From DATGMS01 sp040905145 (GTDB lineage: Bacteria > Bacteroidota > Bacteroidia > Cytophagales > Cyclobacteriaceae), in the NCBI GenBank assembly GCA_040905145.1, contig JBBDSC010000185.1, positions 1-21,269 of the forward strand: a DNA stretch of 21,269 nt. Reading direction: 5' to 3'. The position numbers and the translations under genes are program-made. Position 1 is the first letter of the stretch, and every line of letters starts with the position of its first letter. The notes under the pieces were generated by a model. That model had not been told where the DNA came from and made no database searches. It worked only from the letters and a program-made list of their open reading frames with translations. Positions 14,999 through 21,269 of this stretch are shown here, in pieces.

Positions 14999-15487
14999 TT
15001 AATAAGCCAAAAGTCGTCCACAGGTAATAACGGCTATCCATACAAGGAGAGAGATACAAGCGGAAAACTTTGCTTTTGGGGGAGTGGATATGGATTCGTC
15101 CCAGGTATTGTGGAATTTTATGACAAATCGGTGAAAAATAAAAGCGTTAAGGGCTCCAATAAAAATCAAAAACAGTTTGATCCAAAAAACAGGATCATTT
15201 CCAAGTGCTTCCGCATTGGAAATAAAAAGAAGGATTCCTGATGGAAGGATCAACCACAGGCCTCTTTGTGACCAGGAAAGTAAATGCCTTCCCAAATCTT
15301 TAATGGGCAGCTTTTTAGAAAACCCCAGCAAACGTAGATCGAACATAAAGGCAGCACCTACCAGTACGGTAATACCGATTATATGAACGATCTCCAGGCT
15401 TGGGTATAACCACAAAGATTGGCGGATAGAAGCTGCCAAGGGAGTGTTTTCCAACCATTGCAGCCAATGGGCTGTGTTGCTGTTCAC
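14999..15487 (-). CDS. DUF6644-like integral membrane protein
   Basis: The 162-residue protein has four hydrophobic segments: about 32-54 (EIVHIIGITVLVGAAFMFDL), 77-91 (LWLILPSGILLFISN), 100-122 (WIKLFLIFIGALNAFIFHRF) and 143-160 (CISLLVWIAVITCGRLL). The pattern SIRQSLWLYPSLEIVHIIG, then DLRLLG, is typical of DUF6644 proteins, a family without known function. Its start is GTG at 15487, directly abutting the stop of the upstream DUF6152 gene (15488), so the two are translationally coupled. Assignment is from memory of the family pattern. Confidence 0.75.
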   Translation of the reverse strand: MNSNTAHWLQWLENTPLAASIRQSLWLYPSLEIVHIIGITVLVGAAFMFDLRLLGFSKKLPIKDLGRHLLSWSQRGLWLILPSGILLFISNAEALGNDPVFWIKLFLIFIGALNAFIFHRFVIKFHNTWDESISTPPKAKFSACISLLVWIAVITCGRLLAY

Positions 15488-15841
15488 TTAGCGCAATTCG
15501 TATTTCTTGCCATCAATAAAGATCCGTTCGGCACGCATTTCCCCATCTTTTTCTTTATGGGGATACCCCACAACCCTTACAGGGATATCCTCTTTTAACA
15601 TTTCAGCGGAAAGCCCCCTGCTGTTCATCCGGGAAGCGGGTGCCAGTATGACCAGCCATTCCTTTTCCTCGTATTCTATTTTCATGGTGGAGTGGGGGTT
15701 TTCGTAGGTAGGATCTTGAATGACACCGGTATAATCAAGCACCTTTTCCTGGTCATAATTTGCCCAGCCATGATGAAGCAGGGTAAAAGATACTGCCAAT
15801 AAAAGAAATGAAGCGAGGAAAATTTTATTTAGTAGGTTCAT
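15488..15841 (-). CDS. DUF6152-like exported small protein
   Basis: I prefer ATG 15841 (117 residues) over the TTG-type start at 15865, because it gives a clean signal peptide (MNLLNKIFLASFLLLAVSFT). The mature part begins HHGWANYD and later has ENPHSTMKIEY and a final strand ending FIDGKKYELR, matching the HH-x-x-x-YD and NPH pattern of DUF6152 proteins. The function is unknown; small periplasmic beta-barrel-like folds are expected. It is paired with the membrane protein directly downstream, and the pair probably forms one exported/membrane unit. The promoter lies in the divergent gap 15842-16122. Confidence 0.78.
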   Translation of the reverse strand: MNLLNKIFLASFLLLAVSFTLLHHGWANYDQEKVLDYTGVIQDPTYENPHSTMKIEYEEKEWLVILAPASRMNSRGLSAEMLKEDIPVRVVGYPHKEKDGEMRAERIFIDGKKYELR

Positions 15842-16122
15842 AACGCAAACTGATTTGGTGAACATTGTGGATAAATATAAAGATAAAAATTTTCTATCTG
15901 TTAATAAACGGCTTATCCTGAAAAAAGATTAATAAATCTGAGTTGTTCAAAATAATTGATCAAAAAGCTTTTATAATTTAATCTGGTATATTTTTTGTTC
16001 TGCTTTTGAGAATATTTCCAATTGGCTGGAACAATTAAAAACTTTCTTCTTAATCCAATTTCCAGATATTTTTAATTGATCAATGCTCATTAAACCTAAC
16101 CGGAATAGTAACTTCAGTAACC
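15842..16122. promoter_or_regulatory. Divergent promoter region between DUF6152 and the sorbosone-dehydrogenase-like gene
   Basis: The 281 AT-rich bases lie between two outward-facing genes and must hold both promoters. The palindrome TTGATCAA occurs twice, each as AATTGATCAA (about 15956-15965 and 16075-16084), a possible shared operator. A small hairpin, TTCCA...TGGAA, lies near 16016-16031. No confident -7/-33 pair was identified. Confidence 0.4.
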
Positions 16123-17445
16123 ATGAAAAACATTCTGACTCCAATCCTTTCTCTTTTTATTGTTGTCGCATTTTTTGCCTGTTCTTCAGGAACAGAAAAT
16201 AATGAGGGCGAAACGCAAGATACCACACAGGTAAGTAACCAACAGGAAATAAACCTTCCTGAACCGGACACGACCTTAAATCCCAAAAATTACAGCTCGG
16301 TAATTGGGTGGCCTGAGGATAAAACGCCGACTGCGCCAAATGGCCTCACCGTCACCAAATTTGCCGATGGGCTGAGAAACCCCAGATGGGCTTATGTCGG
16401 GCCCAATGGCGATATATTTGTGGCCGAATCCAACACCGAAGTGGATGCGGAAGCAAAAGCGGAAGCTGAAAAGACAGGAAAAGCCGAATCCGTAAATTTG
16501 GGGAATGCCAATAGGATTACCCTGTTCAGGGATACCAACAATGATGGCATGCCGGATATGCAGGAGGTTTTTTTGGAGGATTTAAACCAGCCTTTGGGGA
16601 TGCTGGTATTGGGGAATTCTTTTTATGTGGCCAATACCGATGGATTGGTGCAGTTTCCTTATGAAGAAGGACAAACCAGTATTACTGCCGAGGGCAATCA
16701 GATCCTGGAATTGCCCGCCGGTGGTTACAATAACCACTGGACCAGGAATATTATAGCCAATGAAGATGGTTCCAAGATTTATGTTTCCGTAGGGTCGGGC
16801 AGTAATGTAGGCGAAAATGGGATGGAACATGAAGTACGTAGGGCCAATATACTCGAAATAAATCCTGATGGTTCGGGGGAACGCATTTATGCGGCGGGTT
16901 TGCGTAATCCGGTTGGAATGGATTGGGCACCGGGTACACAAACCCTCTGGACATCCGTAAATGAACGGGATGGACTGGGGGACGAACTTGTGCCAGATTA
17001 TATAACTTCGGTTAAAGAAGGTGGTTTTTATGGCTGGCCATATGCCTACTTCGGTCAAAATGTTGACCCGAGAAGAGTGGGCGAAAAGCCTGAGCTGGTA
17101 GAGGAAACCTTAGTACCCGATGTGCCACTTGTGTCACATTCTGCTTCCTTGGGCTTTGCATTTTATGATAAAACAGCCTTTCCTGAAAAATTCCATAACG
17201 GTGCCTTTATTGGCCAACATGGCTCCTGGAACAGGACTGATTTAGTGGGCTACAGGGTCGTGTTTGTGCCTTTTGAAAATGGAGAACCTGTAGGCGAGCC
17301 TGAAGATTTTCTCACAGGATTTATTGCCGACAGGGAAAACAATGAAGTGCATGGACGTCCGGTGGGTGTGACTGTTTTGCCCGATGGATCGCTGCTGGTT
17401 ATGGATGACAGCAGCAATACCATCTGGCGGGTAAGTGCGGATTAA
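16123..17445 (+). CDS. PQQ-dependent sugar dehydrogenase-like (sorbosone dehydrogenase family) lipoprotein
   Basis: The 440-residue protein has a lipoprotein signal (MKNILTPILSLFIVVAFFAC, Cys20) followed by an acidic/Thr-rich linker and a six-bladed propeller. Family landmarks are FADGLRNPRWAYVGPNGDIF, NNHWTRNIIANEDGSKIYVS, YAAGLRNPVGMDWAPGTQTL, EGGFYGWPYAYFGQNVDPR and VLPDGSLLVMDDSSNTIWRV. These match L-sorbosone/glucose dehydrogenase-like proteins that oxidise aldoses in the periplasm with PQQ. Whether PQQ is bound here is not shown. The insert AEAKAEAEKTGKAES (about 111-125) between early strands is unusually charged. The gene is monocistronic; a free-standing acceptor domain such as cytochrome c is not present. 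Confidence 0.88.
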   Translation: MKNILTPILSLFIVVAFFACSSGTENNEGETQDTTQVSNQQEINLPEPDTTLNPKNYSSVIGWPEDKTPTAPNGLTVTKFADGLRNPRWAYVGPNGDIFVAESNTEVDAEAKAEAEKTGKAESVNLGNANRITLFRDTNNDGMPDMQEVFLEDLNQPLGMLVLGNSFYVANTDGLVQFPYEEGQTSITAEGNQILELPAGGYNNHWTRNIIANEDGSKIYVSVGSGSNVGENGMEHEVRRANILEINPDGSGERIYAAGLRNPVGMDWAPGTQTLWTSVNERDGLGDELVPDYITSVKEGGFYGWPYAYFGQNVDPRRVGEKPELVEETLVPDVPLVSHSASLGFAFYDKTAFPEKFHNGAFIGQHGSWNRTDLVGYRVVFVPFENGEPVGEPEDFLTGFIADRENNEVHGRPVGVTVLPDGSLLVMDDSSNTIWRVSAD

Positions 17446-17939
17446 TGTGGGTGCTTGGAAAGGGTGATATAAATGATGGTACCAATGATTTACCTCAATA
17501 AGAAATATGCCACGGTCGTGGCCTGAAAGAGTATGGTTACAGCCAGACCAGTACGAATCCCGAGATTCGGAGACATGCGGAATGGCTTCGAGATTACCCC
17601 GGTCTTGAAATTTTAAGAAAACTGACTTGTTTTTCATTCACCAAAGCTTTCCCTTTTAACTTTCTTATTATTCATAACGCTCCAGGACAATGCCCTTCTG
17701 AAGTTTATTACAACCTAAGCCCATAATTTTTTAATTCCGGAAATATCGTAAGATGCTTGTATTTATTTCATCAAAATTATAATAGATCTTATCTAAGATG
17801 CGGAATATCTTATATCTTGGTTGCCATTAAAAAATTATTGAATATATATCCAATAATGGTTCAGCGGTTCAACAGACCGAGATATAATAAAATTATTAAT
17901 ATATTATGATATCGTTTAACGGCAATTAAATTTTAAAAA
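17446..17939 (+). promoter_or_regulatory. Long intergenic region upstream of araA
   Basis: This 494-base region without a recognised gene holds two tight hairpins, GCCACG-GT-CGTGGC (17509-17522) and CGAATC-CCGA-GATTCG (17554-17569). A 74-codon open stretch without a start (17502-17726, GLKEYGYSQTSTNPEIRRHA...) spans them. It then becomes very AT-rich, with ATTATTG (17834-17840) / CAATAAT (17851-17857) as an inverted repeat and a repeated TAAGATGC word (near 17749 and 17797). The AT-rich part probably contains the araA promoter and operator. Confidence 0.4.
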
Positions 17940-19430
17940 TTGATCAACTTAAAAAAACATGAAGTCTGGTTTATTACTGGCAGCCAGCACTTGTACGGGG
18001 AGGAGACTTTACGACAAGTGGCAGACCATTCCCAACAGATAGCCAATGGATTGGATCAATCTTCTAAAATACCGGTTAAGGTTATTTTCAAACCTGTAGT
18101 AAAGACTGCTGAAGAAATCTATGCGATCTTAAGGGAGGCCAATTTGGCAGAAAATTGCATAGGGGTCATTGCCTGGATGCACACTTTCTCCCCTGCGAAG
18201 ATGTGGATCAGGGGTCTGAAAACCAATCAAAAGCCACTCTTGCATTTGCATACGCAATTTAATCGCAATATTCCCTGGAATTCAATTGATATGGATTTTA
18301 TGAACCTGAACCAAAGTGCTCATGGCGACAGGGAGTTTGGCTTCATAGTTTCCAGGATGCGGATAGATCGAAAGGTAGTTGTAGGGCATTGGCAGGAAAA
18401 TGATGTGTTAGAACAGATTAACGTATGGAGCAGGGCAGCTTGTGGATGGAACGACTGGCAAGGGGCAAAATTGGTACGCTTTGGCGATAACATGCGCCAT
18501 GTAGCCGTCACAGAAGGGGACAAAGTAGAAGCAGAAATAAAATTCGGTTTCTCTGTCAATACACACGGGATAGGTGATCTGGTGCAGGTGATCAATCAGA
18601 TAAGTGATCAGGAAATTGATCATTTGATTGCAGCATATGAAGATCATTACCGTATAACCGCAGCTCTCCGAGAAGGTGGGGCAAAGCATTCCGCTCTCCG
18701 GGAAGCCGCTAAAATTGAACTGGGGTTAAAACGTTTTCTTGAAGACGGTAATTTTAAGGGCTTTACCGATACTTTTGAAGATTTGTATGGAATGAATCAA
18801 TTGCCCGGCATTGCGGCACAGCGATTAATGGCTGTGGGTTACGGCTTTGCCGGGGAAGGTGACTGGAAAACGGCGGCGCTTGTACGGGCCATGAAAGTAA
18901 TGGGAAGTGGGCTCAAAGGCGGCAATGCTTTTATGGAAGACTATACCTATCATTTTGATCCTGAAAATAATTTTGTTTTAGGTTCCCATATGTTGGAAAT
19001 AGATGAATCCATTGCTAATGGCAAGCCTTCATGCGAAATACACCCTTTAGGCATTGGAGGTAAAGCTGATCCTGTCCGTTTGGTGTTCAATGTCGCTGGT
19101 GGACCTGCACTTAATGCCTCTGTCATTGATATGGGCAACAGGTTCCGCTTGTTGATCAATGAAGTGGAGGCTTTGGAGCCACAACACGAATTGCCAAACC
19201 TGCCCGTTGCCCGTGTGCTATGGAAACCCTACCCCGACATGAAAACAGGCTGTGCTGCCTGGATTTTGGCAGGAGGGGCACACCATACCTGCTATAGTCA
19301 AAATCTTTCTGCGGAACATTTGCAGGACTTTGCAGAAATGGCGGGCATTGAATGTGTATTGATCAACCAGGATACAAAGTTAAGCCAGCTCAAAAATGAA
19401 CTGCGCTGGAATGAGGTGGCATACAGGTAA
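17940..19430 (+). CDS. araA: L-arabinose isomerase
   Basis: The enzyme interconverts L-arabinose and L-ribulose in the cytoplasm. Its 496 residues match the usual length of about 500. The N-terminus KKHEVWFITGSQHLYGEETL is diagnostic. The catalytic/manganese residues fall at the same numbers as in the E. coli enzyme: Glu306 (FAGEGDW), Glu333 (FMEDY), His350 (GSHML) and His448/449 (GGAHHTCYS). The start is TTG at 17940; an in-frame stop at 17934 rules out anything upstream, and no ATG lies before the conserved region. No araB or araD is in the window, unlike a complete ara operon. A strong terminator follows. Confidence 0.97.
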   Translation: MINLKKHEVWFITGSQHLYGEETLRQVADHSQQIANGLDQSSKIPVKVIFKPVVKTAEEIYAILREANLAENCIGVIAWMHTFSPAKMWIRGLKTNQKPLLHLHTQFNRNIPWNSIDMDFMNLNQSAHGDREFGFIVSRMRIDRKVVVGHWQENDVLEQINVWSRAACGWNDWQGAKLVRFGDNMRHVAVTEGDKVEAEIKFGFSVNTHGIGDLVQVINQISDQEIDHLIAAYEDHYRITAALREGGAKHSALREAAKIELGLKRFLEDGNFKGFTDTFEDLYGMNQLPGIAAQRLMAVGYGFAGEGDWKTAALVRAMKVMGSGLKGGNAFMEDYTYHFDPENNFVLGSHMLEIDESIANGKPSCEIHPLGIGGKADPVRLVFNVAGGPALNASVIDMGNRFRLLINEVEALEPQHELPNLPVARVLWKPYPDMKTGCAAWILAGGAHHTCYSQNLSAEHLQDFAEMAGIECVLINQDTKLSQLKNELRWNEVAYR

Positions 19431-19447
19431 TTTAGTGAACACCAAAC

Positions 19448-19480
19448 AAAAAGGTCAGAAACCTGACCTTTTTGTTTTTA
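19448..19480. terminator. Bidirectional intrinsic terminator between araA and the convergent Gfo/Idh gene
   Basis: AAAAAGGTCAG (19448-19458), loop AAAC, CTGACCTTTTT (19463-19473), then GTTTTTA. A perfect 11-base stem with A- and T-runs on both sides serves the plus-strand araA and the minus-strand gene ending at 19504. Confidence 0.9.
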
Positions 19481-19503
19481 TTGATATTTAACATATTTAA
19501 GGG

Positions 19504-20973
19504 TTATACGCCCAACTTCCATCCATCTCTATATTCTCTTTTTACAAATTGATTGGCAAGATCAAAGTTGGTCACTTTCATGTTTTCCCCGTCCCATATC
19601 AACTTAATGTTACGTCCGGGATAGTCGTAACCTTTTTCATCTCCGCCTTTTGGAACACGGATGTCCTGGCTTCTAATGGCCAGGTTGCCCATCAATACAG
19701 ACTCTGTCAATGGCCCGGCAATGGAGAAAGGAGAACTCAATTCATTGTATTGTTTGCTTCCATGTCCGGCTATACAAGCGTTGACCCATTGGGCATAGTG
19801 CCCGGGTATTCCGCCTTCTACCCGTGGAATTGAAGCGGGGACATTGATACTTTTGGTCAGTGAGGTAGGGAGCAATCTGGGATCCATACCATAAGTGGAA
19901 CACATCATTTTCCCCCTTGTTCCTTCGATGATCACGCCATTGCCGCCATCGCCCATGATCTCATTGGGACCCAATTCTTCCGGTCGTGTAGGTTGAATAC
20001 CCCCGTCCATCCAATGGAATTCCAGGTCATTTCCTCCTGACCTTTTGAACTTTAGGGTCACATGGGAGGAAGGAGGACAGCTTTCCGGGAAATATCCCCG
20101 TTGAAATTCACCTACATATACCGTTCCTATGCTACATTCTGCTTCCGAAGGATAGCCCAGGCCTAATACCCTGAAGGGAGGCTCCATGATGTGACAGGCC
20201 ATGTCGCCCAATGCGCCTGTGCCATAATCCCACCATCCCCTCCAATTGAAAGGATGAATATTTTCTACATAAGATTTTTCAGGAGCAGTGCCCAGCCACA
20301 GGTTCCAATCTAGGTTGGAGGGGACTTTTTTGGACGTACTTTCCGGCCATGGAATCCCTTGGGGCCAAACAGGCCTGTCGGTCCAACAATACACTTTGGT
20401 GGCCTCGCCAATTAAACCTGCATTGTACCATTCCCTCATTTGCCTTACGCCATCACCGGAAGCGCCTTGATTTCCCATTTGGGTAACCACGTTGTGCTTT
20501 TCGGCTGCTTGGGTAAGCATTCTGGCCTCATATATATCGTGGGTCAATGGTTTTTGTACATATACATGCTTGCCCAACTGCATGGCGGCCATGGCTTGAA
20601 CAGCATGATTATGATCGGGAGTGGACACCGACACCGCATCAAAATTATTGTGCTCCTTGTCCAACATTTCACGGTAATCTTTATAATATTTGGCTTTCGG
20701 ATAGTCTTTTACGCTTCTTGAAGCCCTTTCATCGTCCACATCGCAAAGGAAAGCAATGTCTGCATTTCCACTTTCGTAAAAGCTTTTGATATCACTGTAA
20801 CCTTTTCCGCCTACTCCAATTCCTGCTATACGTAATTTATCACTTGGAGCTGTATATCCCGTGCCACCCATTACATGCCTTGGTACAATGTAAAATCCTG
20901 CAAGGGCAGTAGCAGATGTTTTGAGGAAATCCCTTCTGGGAGTGTTCTTTTTGGGAAGATTGTCTTTTTTCAT
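19504..20973 (-). CDS. Twin-arginine-exported Gfo/Idh/MocA family oxidoreductase
   Basis: The 489-residue protein has an N-terminal twin-arginine signal (TPRRDFLKTSATALAGFYIV), so it is probably exported folded with its NAD(P) bound. The Rossmann loop is GIGVGGKG, and the family EKP-equivalent reads VQKPLTHD. The conserved extracytoplasmic-type stretch MGNQGASGDGVRQMREWYN is followed by tryptophan-rich TDRPVWPQGIPWP, and NWRGWWDYGTGALGDMACHI supplies the Asp/His catalytic pair. This long exported subtype is abundant in Bacteroidota and Planctomycetes and includes glycoside-oxidising enzymes. It is convergent with araA and shares its terminator; it appears to be alone on its transcript. Confidence 0.94.
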   Translation of the reverse strand: MKKDNLPKKNTPRRDFLKTSATALAGFYIVPRHVMGGTGYTAPSDKLRIAGIGVGGKGYSDIKSFYESGNADIAFLCDVDDERASRSVKDYPKAKYYKDYREMLDKEHNNFDAVSVSTPDHNHAVQAMAAMQLGKHVYVQKPLTHDIYEARMLTQAAEKHNVVTQMGNQGASGDGVRQMREWYNAGLIGEATKVYCWTDRPVWPQGIPWPESTSKKVPSNLDWNLWLGTAPEKSYVENIHPFNWRGWWDYGTGALGDMACHIMEPPFRVLGLGYPSEAECSIGTVYVGEFQRGYFPESCPPSSHVTLKFKRSGGNDLEFHWMDGGIQPTRPEELGPNEIMGDGGNGVIIEGTRGKMMCSTYGMDPRLLPTSLTKSINVPASIPRVEGGIPGHYAQWVNACIAGHGSKQYNELSSPFSIAGPLTESVLMGNLAIRSQDIRVPKGGDEKGYDYPGRNIKLIWDGENMKVTNFDLANQFVKREYRDGWKLGV

Positions 20974-21269
20974 GAATCTTTCAGATGTTATATTAATATT
21001 AATTGTTATCTACTTTGATTTCCTAAATTATACAAAACTTTTCTTTCTTTGTAGAAGAAATTGATCTTTGGTAAAAATAACATGCCAGCGGTGGGTATTC
21101 GGTAAATGTCGGTGTTCGGTAATTGGTATTCGGTAGTGAGTTTTTGGTTGTCCAATGTTCTCTAAGTCCCTTAGTCCCCCAAGTCCCCAAGTCTCAGTCC
21201 CTATGTCCCCAAGTCCCCAATGTCATTAAGTTAAGACGATATTTTTATATGGCTGTTAGATGATCCGTG
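20974..21269. repeat. Right-edge intergenic region with tandem short-word repeats
   Basis: After an AT-rich probable promoter for the minus-strand Gfo/Idh gene (20974-21060) come GGTATTCGGTAAATGTCGGT and two further TTCGGTA copies (21091-21140). Then comes a tract of AAGTCCC/AAGTCCCC units (21163-21225, at least seven related copies such as AAGTCCCCAAGTC). No gene is seen. Confidence 0.6.

Noticed and set aside
17242..17637. 131-codon minus-strand open frame crossing the end of the sorbosone-dehydrogenase-like gene
   Set aside because: Half of it is antisense to conserved coding sequence and it has no signal or motif.
1..21269. tRNA or rRNA genes
   Set aside because: No cloverleaf with a TTCGA-type T-loop and acceptor stem, and no rRNA-like conserved stretch, was seen in the gaps.

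Overview
The window reads as chromosomal DNA of a Bacteroidota bacterium, most likely a marine-type Cytophagales/Cyclobacteriaceae-like member. Order-level placement is inference. The support is a receptor with a CarboxypepD_reg domain, a DUF4374 lipoprotein, a twin-arginine Gfo/Idh/MocA protein, AT-rich upstream regions without clear Shine-Dalgarno sites, and several non-ATG starts (TTG, GTG).

Layout. (1) 1-4630, minus strand: a three-gene xenosiderophore/iron locus resembling Bacteroides XusABC, in the order TonB-dependent receptor, DUF4374 lipoprotein, PepSY inner-membrane protein. The PepSY gene runs off the left edge. The receptor is split by one extra A in an A-run near 3854-3857 and has no ATG start. 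(2) About 4700-6200: a gene graveyard holding an IS1-type transposase tail, a GH20 beta-hexosaminidase with an internal deletion and frame changes, an unrecognised scrap, and a fragment of a PVC-type/membrane-bound dehydrogenase propeller protein. (3) 6242-14675, plus strand: eight enzymes of what looks like one sugar-acid catabolic cluster: Gfo/Idh dehydrogenase, 3-hydroxyacyl-CoA-dehydrogenase-like (gulonate-dehydrogenase-like) enzyme, M19 dipeptidase, HUMPS/OMP-decarboxylase-fold protein, zinc-type alcohol dehydrogenase, SDR, TIM-barrel sugar isomerase/epimerase and SMP-30 lactonase. No transporter, kinase or regulator lies among them. (4) 14676-15865: hairpin/REP-like repeats, then a minus-strand pair DUF6152-DUF6644. 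(5) 16123-17445: lipoprotein sorbosone-dehydrogenase-type beta-propeller. (6) 17940-19430: L-arabinose isomerase with all catalytic residues and a TTG start. It shares a strong bidirectional terminator with a convergent twin-arginine Gfo/Idh oxidoreductase (19504-20973). (7) The right edge holds no gene but has tandem short-word repeats.

Working model for the cluster (inference): a sugar or uronic-acid derivative is oxidised by the dehydrogenases, the lactone is opened by the SMP-30 enzyme, the aldonate is oxidised at C3 by the 3HCDH-like enzyme, and the 3-keto acid is decarboxylated by the HUMPS-fold enzyme (or rearranged by the TIM-barrel enzyme) to a ketose. No sugar kinase is seen and the HUMPS phosphate loop is atypical, so a route through unphosphorylated intermediates is possible. 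Intergenic gaps in this cluster hold the short-word quasi-repeats that also occur at the right edge.
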